From assembly GCF_051020765.1 (NCBI RefSeq), contig NC_134932.1, forward strand, positions 7,440,001 to 7,504,000: DNA of 64,000 nucleotides, given 5' to 3'. The position numbers and the translations under genes are program-made. Under the pieces are notes generated by a model. That model made no database searches, was not told the origin of the DNA, and was given only the letters and a program-made list of their open reading frames with translations. Positions 12,921 to 24,612 of the stretch are shown here, piece by piece. This DNA is from Lasioglossum baleicum (Eukaryota > Arthropoda > Insecta > Hymenoptera > Halictidae). Within the stretch, counting starts at the first letter, position 1. The number at the start of each line of letters is the position of its first letter.

Positions 12921-13467
12921 TTGGGTTGGGGAATAAGTTCGTAGCGTTTTATGTTTTCTTTTATTCTACAACGATTTCTTTGTTCTTTGGCAAAGTGTTG
13001 TACATCAATCGAAGGAGCTCTTTCTGCTCTACGAAACTGTGACAATCGTTGTTTTGAATAATTTAAAGAAATGGAATATTCAGAAGGCAAAAATCAACAT
13101 TTTCGACACATGTTGAGAAGCAATTTAAAGGCGATTTTCTTTGGTGTTTTCGGTAAGCTCGTGAGGCACTCGAGCTCCCAATTTTTCGACAAATCCCATC
13201 GAATGAGGATGGTTGAGAATATTCTTATGATCGCAGTTCATTTTTCCGCTAATTCTTGTTGACCTCGATGAAAAGCGAAGAAAAGCAGGTGTCGAAAATG
13301 TTGATCTTTGCCTCCTGGATATTCCATTTCTAAGCCTGAAAAATAATAGAAAAGAAAATTATTCAAAACAACGATTATCACAGTTTTGTATAGCAGAAAG
13401 AGTTCTTTCGATTGATGTACAACATTTTGCCAAACATAAAACGCTACGAACTTGTTCCCCAACCCAA
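12921..13467. mobile_element. Fold-back mariner derivative with transposase remnants in both arms
   Basis: 547 bp flanked by TA on each side. Terminal inverted repeats of about 35 bases start TTGGGTTGGGGAATAAGTTC and are almost perfect. Homology continues inward for roughly 200 bases per arm, so the element is a large imperfect palindrome. Both arms encode a start of the type MEYPGGKDQHFRHLLFFAF (minus) or MEYSEGKNQHFRHML (plus), resembling the N-terminal helix-turn-helix region of mariner transposases. Neither arm encodes a catalytic domain, so it is non-autonomous. Confidence 0.8.
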
Positions 13468-13657
13468 TATAAGATGTATGTATAAAGGTCGCATTTAATT
13501 ACAGCATTTTAGGTCTATACTTTTATGTACATGCATATAAACATTTATATTTTACAATAAAAAAAGTTCAGCTTTAGAAATACAAATAGAAATGAACACT
13601 TTGTGATCCATTTACTAGATCGAACTTTGCGTGGCAGTCAACATGTTAATTAATAAC

Positions 13658-13800
13658 TATGTAGACTGTAAAAATGTTCTGCATTAACTGTGGGCAGCAA
13701 GAATAACAATAAAAAATGATTTCATCCCTTAACGACTTTTTCATATTAAAAGCAACAATACAACATTTTTTTGCATAAATGCATAAAGATCCGCAGTCTA
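13658..13800. mobile_element. hAT-type MITE, shorter sibling subtype
   Basis: 143 bp flanked by perfect 8-bp repeats TTAATAAC at 13650-13657 and 13801-13808. The right end is GATCCGCAGTCTA. Read on the minus strand, the body (CGTTAAGGGATGAAATCA and the end of the element) matches the bodies at 41776-41928 and 50128-50313. Confidence 0.75.
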
Positions 13801-16486
13801 TTAATAACTAACAACCAACCGAACTTTACTAACGATTAAACCCAGGGGGTATAAATTTCTATCGAACAGTATCGAAGAAACCTGCGATTTCAACGCGACC
13901 CCTTTCACGCGCCATCCACTCTTAAAATCCGTCCGAGAACTAGGCGGACGGTCTCCGCGCAAACCTTCCCCGGCAGGAGGATATATCGTTTCCCGGACGA
14001 CAAACAATTTTCCTCGCCGCGAATCCATCGTCAATAAATTCAGCGGTGCACGCGCGCCGCAGGAGCTATTATATTCAGAAAGTAGAAAATCGGTTCGAGT
14101 CGCGGAGTCCTTCGCGCGAGTTCGTCGGGGGTGGAGTGAGGGCGATAGGTGAGGGAGGCCGTGGGGATGAAGAAAATCGTAGAATCAAATATCCGGTGTG
14201 CTTTCACGGTACGCTTCCCTAATTTGTATTGCGTATGGCAGCGGTGCCGGGATATTAGGGGCAGTTATCGCAACGTATTGCTCCTAATCGTTCCACCGTG
14301 GCGGTGTGGAGCTACTGAGGGCGGCGGATAGAGAGGCGAGCGTGAAACAGAGAGACCGTACGGTGGTGCGGAGGGGTTGGAGTGTGGGCGGCAGGGAGAG
14401 CAAAATGGAAAGAAGGAGAAAGGAAAGGGTGCGTCGAGAGGGGCGAGCTCTCTCGCGAAAGAGAGACGAAAAGTGAGGGTGTGCACCGGTCGTCTAGAAC
14501 GAGATGGAACAAGGGTGGTCTGGAGAGAGAATGAGAGAGAATGAGAGAGAGAGAGAGAAAAGGGGGCAGACCGGAGGGGGTGAAAAGTGGAGACGAAAGG
14601 CAGAGCGAGACAGAGAAAGAGAACGATCGGGGAACAGAGCGTGCACTGGTGCTTTTGACAGGCCGATGAATTGAATAATCGCAAGTCGAGTCGAGGGGGT
14701 CCGCCGAATCTCAGTCCCCAATACGTCGGCGTATTATAGATATAGATACCCGCGGCCGCGCGCGCGTTCGTGTGCGTCCCCGTGTGGCTCAGGGTATACA
14801 CCGTACACCGGTACACCGTCGGAGCTGATCACGGATTATCAGGTTTGTGGAAACAAGCCTGCCGAGTCGAGGGTTAACGATATTATCGCGTACACCCCAT
14901 GCGCATAGACACTTTGACGTTTCTCGTCGATCAGCCCTCCGGTTGTCGGCCAGCTCGCAGTTTTCACCGACGACCTCGGACCACGATACACCGCGATCAT
15001 AAGAACGATGCTAACATCGCCAACGATACAGACCAGCAATTTGTTTGCCGTATTCGTTGGTTGTTGTTTCATCGACGAGCGATACGATTGATCCTCTATC
15101 GATGGAATTATTCGGAATTTGGAAAATTTCGATTAAGCCCTTGTCTGCGGCGAGATTCCCGTGCACCGCGTGTCTCGGAACGCTATCGTTCGATGTTCTT
15201 TTTTGTTCAAGTGGGACTTTAAAAGGGGTATGTTTCATTTGTCAGATTCGGATTCTATTCACCGACTCTTGTGCGTATTATCTGTAGCCACGAGAATAAC
15301 TGTGGAATCAAATACAGCGGGTGCTGAAATTATTAGGGCGGCTGTGCGACTAATGTATTTTCATCGCGAACAATTTTAATTAACTCCAACAGGAAGAAGA
15401 GTGTACACGCGAGAACTATGTACGAGCTAAATTCTTATCATTCCACAAAATAGCCTCTGTAAATCGTAGTAGAGAATTTACGTATGTATGCAGTCATTTT
15501 GAAATTGTTAATTTACGGTTATTACCGCGTTAAGATTAAAACTTTTCAAGCAGGAAATAGCAAAGAAGCTGACTAAATTGAAATTTGATTTTATAACTCG
15601 GACATACACTGAAAAGTTTGTGCATTAAAATTTGATAGAAACGTACGAAGAATTAATTTTCTACTTAATTTAGTGAACTCTTTGATCGTAGAAATTATGT
15701 ATATTTACACAAAGAGTTGTCTGGAAATAGAATTTAGCGGAATGAACAGAATTTCTCTCATAGTTTATCTGTAAAAGATCTTTTACTAATTCATAACTAT
15801 TGAATGTATCGGCAAAGATCAATCGCGTACATGTGATCACCCTGTACATACCGTATGAGTAGTGTGTATATTGTGGCCCGGAATGAAAATAAATTGGATT
15901 TGCATAATGCATTAATTCGTTGAACGCAAAGATTCGCGAATCACGCGGTTCAACAGTTCCTGAGCTCTTAGCGGGCGTCTGGCTCGCACGTGGCCTCTTC
16001 ACTTCTGCCGCTTCTGTTTTGAACGTGTACCCTGCGGGAGGTACCACGATCCTATAATGCGTGGGGCTCGATTTCTTATTGTAAGCACACGCGAATGGGG
16101 CGAGAGGGTGATCGAGGAAGCGGATCTGCTTGCTTTGAAGTCTATCGCACGCAAACGAAAATACTATCGGATGAACCGGAGAGAATGGAACGCGTCAACC
16201 CCCAACGTCTTTCGCTTAACCTACTGACCAGCATCATTAGATTGGATATTATGCATTCATGGCAACGAAAAATAGACCAATACGGTGCGCATAAAACCGC
16301 ACGAACGAAGAGAAAACATCTATGGAGATTGCACACTTGTCTGTTCGGCTTCCCCGAGTTTACCCGAATAACGTTTCATCTCGGAGCGTGACGGATCAGA
16401 CTGAAAGAAGTTTTCACTTCAGAAGATTAATGAAAATCAAGAAAGTTTTGTCATTGGATCGATATTGTGGGACACAGCCCGGGTTA
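13801..16486. other. Intergenic, no gene recognised
   Basis: Contains the interrupted GA repeat and GC-rich purine tracts. No coding sequence or RNA gene is supportable. Confidence 0.5.
14521..14562. repeat. Interrupted (GA)n microsatellite
   Basis: GA-rich tract with GAGAGAGAAT units repeated twice, then a pure GA run. Confidence 0.8.
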
Positions 16487-16494
16487 GTAATGGC

Positions 16495-16694
16495 TAGGCT
16501 GCGGATGTTTATGCAATTATCAATTTTTGTAGATGAATTTTAAAAGAGTGGAATAAAATACAATCTTATTTTCAGACTAGTAGCCTTTGCAGATCTCACA
16601 AAAATCAAACTTTTACTAAATTCTGTCGAATTTTATATTCCACCCTTTTTTGGAGATTTTCAGAAGCCATAAATGCATGAAGATCCGCAGTCTA
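16495..16694. mobile_element. hAT-type MITE (TAGACTGCGG family), complete copy
   Basis: 200 bp, starting TAGGCTGCGGATGTTTATGC and ending GATCCGCAGTCTA. Flanks are GTAATGGC (16487-16494) and GTGATGGC (16695-16702), 7 of 8 matching. The interior differs from other copies except near the ends. Confidence 0.8.
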
Positions 16695-16739
16695 GTGATG
16701 GCAATTTTTCACAAATATCATGTTCAGTTCTTTCACATA

Positions 16740-17226
16740 CAGGGTGGGGCAATAACTACGTCCACTTTGAATATTGCCGTTATTTAAAATATGTGTTTTG
16801 CAGATCTATGTTAGTTATACACATACTGAAAATTTCATCGAAATCTATTTAGATACACACGAGCTACAAGCGGTTAAAACTGGTGAAAATCGCAGTTCCT
16901 CACAACTTTTGATCAGTTTCTGATTAAAATCCACAGAATCGTACATCTTTCTATGCGTGCCATTTTTTTCTGCGTTAACCGATTTCGATGAAATTTTCAG
17001 CATATGTACAACTAACATAGATCTACAAAACATATATTTTAATTTTCATTAAGGGCCCAAATCAAAAACTTTTAAAAAATGCCTTTTTTATTTCTGCATG
17101 TAACCTTGTAAATTATAATTTCTGGAAATTCTTTTGCACATCATGTAGTAAACCTTCCAAGTGCTTACAAGCCATCAGGTCGTTTGGTACAATTATAAAA
17201 AAGTTATTCCGTTTTAAACCAGCCTG
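16740..17226. mobile_element. TA-flanked inverted-repeat element (CAGGGTGG ends)
   Basis: 487 bp, starting CAGGGTGGGGCAATAACTAC and ending CCAGCCTG, with TA on both sides. A longer internal inverted pair (about 60 bases, containing AGATCTATGTTAGTT) lies at about 16785-16845 and 16978-17046. This fits a Tc1/mariner-type non-autonomous element; the interior open frame at 16845-17033 only reads across the arm. Confidence 0.6.
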
Positions 17227-20200
17227 TATATCGAGACATTATCGTATTGTGAAAGAAGGTTTATGCAGTGAGCTAATGCAAGTAGAAACGGCGAAAGATG
17301 AAATCCCGAGAAAAATGTATAGGCATGCACTCTCGGCAGCAGATTCGATCCCGGTCGAAAGGGGTTGGTATGCGTGCGTGTACCGTGAAAGGCGATATGT
17401 TACAAGCAGTCAGACCACGGTTTAGGTTTAGGTAGGTACTGGCTCCTGGCTCGGCCCGGATACGTACGGAGAATGAGAATGGGTGGAAACCAGTCAGAGA
17501 GCGAGCCGAGCCGAGCCGAGGTGACTCGAGTCGAGTCGAGTCGAGCGTCTGGTGCGTTTGACGTTGATACCACGATAAGATGAAAGAGCCTCGAAGCTTA
17601 TATCCGACCTATATGACTGTATTGTTGCGCACGTCTAAGCATAACGTAATGCGGTGCCGATACACGCTGATATATATTTCAGACGTGGTATTTGCTCTTT
17701 ATCCGATGGGAGAGGGATAACGGACCCCTCCGGGAGATGGCTGAAGATATTCCTCGAACAGATCGGAAACAGATTCGATTGCGATCCATTTCGTGATGGA
17801 TCTGGCAATTAAGGGGCTCTTCTGGTCTAAAGCGTCGTTTCGCAGGCCTTGTTCCGAGTTTCTATCTAGCAAACATCTTTAAATCTGCAGACTTTTATTT
17901 TGTATTCGTTCTATTTCATATTTTTCCTCATTCATAGCTGCTAATATAGTATTACCATCCATACTGCCGAATCCTGACTGATAGGGATCTCCGTCGTGTC
18001 AAATCTTTGCCTTTCTCGTGCGATAAATACTATTATGAACTCCGCAATAATCGTTCTGTACACCCCGTAATACGAACGCGTATGAACAACGCGAAAAGTC
18101 ATTTAGAAATTGGACGGTGAAATTTGTGTGTACCTCAGACGAACCAGGCGTCAGCGAAAAGCTAAATTAATTTATTCAAATATTTCCTTACACTAGTCCA
18201 GCGCTGTAATAAGCTCAGGTAAAATTTTATGTTGAATTTAATTAAATAGTTGCCTTTCTACTAAGCGTTTACCGTTGTCAAGGGATTAAAGAACAAAGTC
18301 TACGACGTGTTTGGTAACCAGGCTCGCAACGATTACTTCCGTGTTCATGATTTCCCAGCGGGAGAAAAAGTTACAAACGGTGTCCCGGTAATCATAACGA
18401 ATAAAAACGAGATTTGTTGAGTGGAAGTTCAGTGTTAAATCTTCATCATTCACCCGATTCGATGTTGCAAGGCAGGGGTTGAGAAATCTCTTAATCGCTT
18501 GTGAAAGGTTCATTAGCCAATTGCGAGTTTCGAGGCGAAGATAATAACCGCGTTAGCATCCGGAGGGTGATCGATCCGGAGCTGGAGTTACAATAAAGTT
18601 TTGCCGTTTGTCAGTTCGAGGGCCGACAATTCGCGCAGATACGCGGCGGAACAAGAGGAACATCGTCTCGCGGAGGGAGAGATCCATCGGCGAATCGCAT
18701 TTAACCGGCATTTAATAGGACCACGGAACATTGGTTAAACAAGCAGAGACGAGACCGGCCGGGCGTAACGTTACGCAGGTGGGCAAAACGATACCGAACG
18801 AAACCGAGAAAAAAAAAAGAGACGAGCGGGGAGAAAATAAAAAAAGGGCGGACGATACGCAAGCGCGAGGCATTGCATTGTAGAATTGCGGATATACCTA
18901 ACGTCCGATTCACCTGTTTTCCGGCGTTTCGCCGATTGGCTGCCGTAGAGCCGTGTTGTTTCGTTCCTTCGTTTTTCATTCGGCCGGTCGAAGTGAAAGA
19001 GAGAAAGAGCGTGGGCGGTTCGTTTATTTAAACTGCAGGTGCCAGTGGAAAAATGCAGTCTCCGGCACCGCGAACCATCCCCGCAACGCATTCCCACACA
19101 GAGAGACACGGACGTACACAATCGTAGAGCCGGCTTGTGCAGGTACGAGCACGGGAAACGTAGAAAGAGGGACATACACATCGATGCAGCCTGCGGCTGA
19201 CGAGCGACCGAACAACAAACGCCACCAGGAAAACGTGGAACCGCGGCTGATTGCGGCTTGAAAATCAAGCCAAACCCATTGTCGGGACGTTCTATTAGTT
19301 TTCCATTTACCCGTGACTCTGCCCCGCTCTCGTCCTGTCAATCTATCCGGCTCTTTTTTTTCTGTATCATCTTAATCCCCTCATTTGAATCGCAAGAGTA
19401 TCGTTCCGCTGAAAATACCCGAGGTTAAATGGCCCTGTTCACGGGCCGCGCCACGGGTCCAACCGGTTGCCGTGTTCGTTTTAGCAAACAGTTACGAATG
19501 AATATTTCATTTTAAAGTATTTTCGTTCTTCGTTCGATCATTATCGGTTTGTCTTCAATGTTCGGTCACGTATTTAACAGTGTGAACGTTAAAATGGTCA
19601 GAAAATGTCCTTTTAAATTACTAAAGTTTAATAGAACAGACTCTTTCAATATTTAATTGAATAAACTCTTAATAGAATGACGTAATAAAGATGGTAACTG
19701 TTGAAATACTTAGCTGTCTGGACGTTATGAAACATCGAACAGGTGCAATCAAAAAGCCATCGAAATAACATCTTATGGAAGTGTTCGTTTCGCACGAGAT
19801 CCAGAAACTGGTCATTTTCTATCCTCGTTCGTCCCGGGACGTTCCAGTTCCTGAACTGCCGGCCATTTCGAACCGTACGATCGGAAGAATCATCTGCAAC
19901 GGATTACAAGTAACATCCGCTGATAATGGTCCGATCGGGACTGCCCCTTGGAGTATCTTGAAGGACCCCAACGGACGAGATGTTTCATGGGAAGGTCAAA
20001 CGTACAGTATTATAGTTGCTATCTATCTTCGCGTATGTATGTCGCATGGCAGTCAGAAACACTCGTCCAGAAACGTCACCCGCACGCCAGGTCTATAAAG
20101 GATTTCTATGGATTGGTCGCGTGCCACCAAGTGTATGGCCCGACGAGATGTATGCAAGTAAGAACCGCTGTCTGCGTTTAATCTGCCAACGATTACATTC

Positions 20201-23200
20201 TGGATTGATGTAAGTGGGCCCCTTTCACCGATCGTACACCATACTATCGACCAAATCACTGTCATCGATAAGTACCGGCGCATGACTGAGGCAGATCAAT
20301 AGTTACAATGGCCATCAGGACTCCCGTTGATGATATTAGCCGTGCAAATTAATTCGTGGCCCTCACGATCAATTGCAACTTTATTTTGAGTTCCAATCTT
20401 TTATTCCCCCTTACCATATTAGCGATTCATTTGTTAGTTGTAAAATTGAGCAAACGCATGGAAACAATAGAAACTTACCAATTAATTCAAGAAGAAATAG
20501 ATCCAGCTAGAGAGATGATTTATCTCTTTCTTTAAATTCTGTGAGAGCGTAAAATCCGTCTACTTATAATGTTGCTAATAGAACGTTCTTAATCGTTTAA
20601 AAACCGTTTGAACACGCAGAAGCTAATTTCCCAGCAAGTCTAGGGCGAGTCTGACAAATTTTCCCGGAATAATCGCGAGTACAAACGGCACGAGAGTTAT
20701 GGGAATCTTGGGAACCGGTGAGTACAAAGCACGGCAGCTTGTCTCCGAGTGAAGCGACATTACGAGCATCATCCGGTTCTTTACATCGGCAATAAAAAGT
20801 TTCCGCGACATTAGGTATCTTGCCTCTGTTTCGTGAGCGTTACCCGGCGCGCGCGAAAAGCTGGTTATGCTAATTCGCGAGATCCGATGCGGGCCCAGCC
20901 TCGGATTCGTCCTCGTTCGCTTTTAATTACCGAATTATGCGAACCGAACGGCGGGAGGGGGGTGAAACGGAAGCGCGGACTGTTTATTGCGACTGGCGCG
21001 AAGAACACCGGGACCTTAATCGTTCAATCGAGCGAATCGCGGACAAAGAGCTGTCTATTCTTCCGGACAAACGACGGCCCTTTCATTGCGGATAATTAAT
21101 GTAACGGGAACGGTGTAATTGCTTGTTAATAGGCGTTGCACATCTGCGTCGGGACATTGTCGTCCCGTGCTACGCTGACACCCTTGTGAATTTGTCAAAA
21201 CTACGCGAGGACCCGGCGACAATCGACATCTAGGTCGAGTGCTCGGCGTGTTTACATTTTTTCCATCCGCGTTTTCGTATTCAAACACATGCCCAGTCTA
21301 TCCAACAGATTGATCAAATTGTAACGCCTTCTTTTCGTGGAGCTCCAGTTTTATTTGGAATATTCAGGATGAAAATATGTAAGTTGTGAATTTGATGAAT
21401 TGGCGAGTTACACATTGAATTTTTAGACAAACTGAGCGTCCCTCTAGATTGAAATTAGCTTGTGCGATTTGACACAGTGCTTTCCAATCGAGCGCGCCCG
21501 TTTACGTCACCGGCATGTGCGACAAGGGGTTAATAGTCGCTCGTTGAATGTCTCAGAAGTGGAATTAATCAATTTAAATGCACCAGGAGGGTATGTCAGG
21601 TATTGCGTCCAAAGTAGGCTCGAGTTTTACACTTCTGACCCAGTCACCAGGATCTGCGGCCCTGAATACGAACAGTGATTTAAATTTCTATGTGGGTATA
21701 TCAATATTTATGTGGGGAAAAGAATCGAGTAGAATTTCTTACAACGAGAAGTCACCTAACGTCGGACAGCACTATTTACTGTGAAAATAACGTAAGTTTT
21801 TGCGAAGCGTTGCAAATTCGCCTAGGAACCGTGTCAGAAGTGACCCGTTGCGTGAAACACGAAGAATTTCACCATATATAAATTGGAACGAACTCATCTA
21901 GATCGAAACGAAATCGACGAGACGTATGAAATTTCTTTTTTCGGCGGGAGTGAGATGATCGTCTTAAGAGTTTGTTCAATTGCATCGCGCCGCGCCGCCG
22001 TGACGTGCGCGTGTGCACACAAACGGCAACGCTACAAGCACATTCTACAGAAAGGCTACGGACACAGAGAAGCAGTCTTGGACCTTATACAGCAAAGCTA
22101 TGCCCCGTGCAACGCGAGTTGGTTGGTTCCATTTGAGTCAGGGTATCGAGGTGTCAATAGCAGCTGCTATGCTACACACAAGACCCCTGACTACGGCACC
22201 CCCTTGTTGTATTCACTTCACTTCTTCACCCTTATCTACAGCTCGGACCTGGATACTGGAGGCATATTCATGTCCAGACGGTAAACGAGCTTGAACAGTT
22301 GCTAGAATTTTTCCCTACCGTCTAGATTTTCATACAGGCTAACCATATTTGTCGTTATATGTATATTTTGCAAAGTGGAAAACACTAATGTGTAGCACAG
22401 GCAGGTACGTGTACGTGTTCCTCCGAGAACTAGAAGAAAAAAACCTTTTGTTATGCACGCAATTAAATGCTGTCGATGGGTTAATCATTTCTCACAAAAT
22501 AATCGATCCGAAACGAGTCAGAGAGCTGATCCTAGTGTAAAATCCGACGGAGAAAAAATTCGACGAAGATACAGTCGAATAAAACCGTCGAGCGAGCTCG
22601 ACTTGCCGGGGTTAACAGGTTCGGATGGAATCTCTCGATAATGTGATCCAATTAAGTGATATCTGCGGCCGTGTACTACAGTCGGTTAGGTGGTTGGGGG
22701 CAACGCGCGATAGGGGTGCATCGGAGCGGTCTATGCAAGTAAGTCAACTCCATTTGGCCGGTATAAAATGCGGTTCCTCCCGGATGCAGCCTCGCACGGT
22801 CTCTCGCAAGGTAGGTGGAGCGGCCCCGTTGTTTTTAAGCGTCGGTGACTAATTGGTGATGTCGCGGCCAGGCGTTGAGACACACCCCTCTCTCACTCTC
22901 GTCCTCTTTCGGTGCTCACCCTCTCGACCACGCCACCAACGACCCTCTTCTCGTCGCCTCTCTTCGCCTCTTCGTCTCTTCGCCTCTTCGAGCCCGAGCA
23001 GACGCCACCACCTTCCCTTTCTCTCTTGGCTTTCGTGCGAGCGCCTCCTCCAACAACGGCAGAGTATTAACGCGCCCCCGATGCTCTGCACACCTATGAC
23101 GGAAAATTTCGAGTCTTCTTCTTTCATACCCGCTGTACGACAATGCGCGTTACAACGGTCTGCGGGGACAATCAGGCGGCTCAACACCACGAAAAGGTCG

Positions 23201-23435
23201 CCGAGTAATTTTTATTTGCCAGGTAATAGTGTTCTACAACCTGAGCCGTCTAGGGTGTGTTTAACGTAGGTCCCAGTTGTTAGTGAAATTTATACACTTC
23301 GAGTCTTCTTCTTTCGTGAATTATTAAGAGGAGCGAAAAACGAAAAAGGAACACGTCCATCCGTCCATCGGGTCTGAGAAGATCCAACAACCATCAAAAA
23401 TTCACCTAATAAACTATCCATTTAGATAGCACACA
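17227..23435. other. Intergenic, no gene recognised
   Basis: Pentamer repeats near the left end; otherwise unique sequence. Open frames such as 21883-22284 show no recognisable domain or conserved splice pattern. Confidence 0.5.
17502..17545. repeat. Two adjacent pentanucleotide repeats
   Basis: Three to four units of GAGCC (17502-17520) are followed after a few bases by four units of GAGTC (17526-17545). Confidence 0.85.
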
Positions 23436-23443
23436 TTAATTAC

Positions 23444-23632
23444 TAGACTGCGGATCTTTATGCAAAAGAAAAAATGTTTGCAAAACACAGGAGCCAAATA
23501 GAAATTTCTTTCTTCTCTTAATTGTCGTATTCAGCTGAAATTACCATCCTCCACTCGTCCTCCATCCATCCGTCCACTACTTTAAATTGTACGTGTCCAT
23601 TTTTGTCATAAATGCATAAAATCCGCAGCCTA
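23444..23632. mobile_element. hAT-type MITE (TAGACTGCGG family), complete copy
   Basis: 189 bp bounded by TAGACTGCGGATCTTTATGC and ATGCATAAAATCCGCAGCCTA, with a perfect 8-bp duplication TTAATTAC at 23436-23443 and 23633-23640. This copy gives the clearest definition of the ends. Its body resembles the reverse of 8896-9096. Confidence 0.85.
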
Positions 23633-24579
23633 TTAATTACACATACTCTGTAGATTCCAGTCGATTGTACATCGAGCAGTTCTCAATACAGCAGCATTTG
23701 TAACAGAAGTCGGTTAGTCTGGCGCATTTGTGGGATGCCGGACGTTCACGGATAGGCGAGCTAATAATGGCGGTCGCGTCAGGTCACCAACAATAAGCTT
23801 GGCTGGGTGTGAGCACAGATTTTACCCCATTTACCCGAAAAAAGCGTCGGGAAAAGTCAATGGAAAAAAAATCGATCTTCCACTGTTCGCACCCCTACGA
23901 CTCTAAGGTACCCTACCAGTTTTTTTCACGTTTTTGGAAACGATCGAAAATTATACCGCCCACTTTTTTTTATTCTTCTTTCACAACCGATCGAAACGAT
24001 CTTTTTTTCCTGTGCTTGTGTGTGTGTGTTGTGTTTTTTTCGATGCAGTTAGATGATTTTCGAGCCAGAAGATCGCACGGCTGCCAACGTCCATTCGGCA
24101 TTGTACGAATGGCCCGTGTCATCAGTCATCTTCTTCGGGGTGACCGACAATAATGCGGCATAATAGAATCGGCATAATGCCATTGGCCTTTCTCGCTGAC
24201 ACGAAGCCGAGAATTTTATTATGACACATCGCCTCGTTGTTACGTTCGCCACGTAATTCCTCGCTTTATGATGGATAAATTAACGAGACGATGGACACTT
24301 GGGCCACACGTTCACGGGAAACGGGAGAATCGACACGATTGATCCGTGGACACAAGCTTTTGAATAGAGACCCCCTGTTTGATTACCGATCTCATTATTA
24401 TGTGCATGCACTGTTACTTCAGTGACCTATTCAGCAAAACAGCACCAGCTTGTAGGCCTAACGTATGTTTCATTAGCATTTTTCATAGTTGTAATATTTT
24501 AGGAAATGCAGTCCACTCTATGAAATTGAAGAAAGACGAAGAATTCTCATAGGAGTTTAAACAACAATGTGGTGATCAC

Positions 24580-24612
24580 CAGACTGCGGATCTTTATGCG
24601 AAATAAACATTT
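24580..24612. mobile_element. Solo end of a TAGACTGCGG-family MITE
   Basis: CAGACTGCGGATCTTTATGCG matches the family terminus, but no partner end is visible in the following 300 bases. It is a truncated or decayed copy. Confidence 0.5.

Noticed and set aside
14085..14115. tRNA-like box (GGTTCGAGTC)
   Set aside because: Resembles a B box, but no A box, acceptor stem or anticodon arm can be placed around it. No tRNA, rRNA or known microRNA was recognised elsewhere.
14265..14816. 183-codon Ser/Leu/Pro-rich frame on the minus strand
   Set aside because: Translation of the interrupted GA repeat and purine-rich flanks.
21883..22284. 133-codon plus-strand frame
   Set aside because: No recognisable domain, no splice partners, and it overlaps another frame of similar length.
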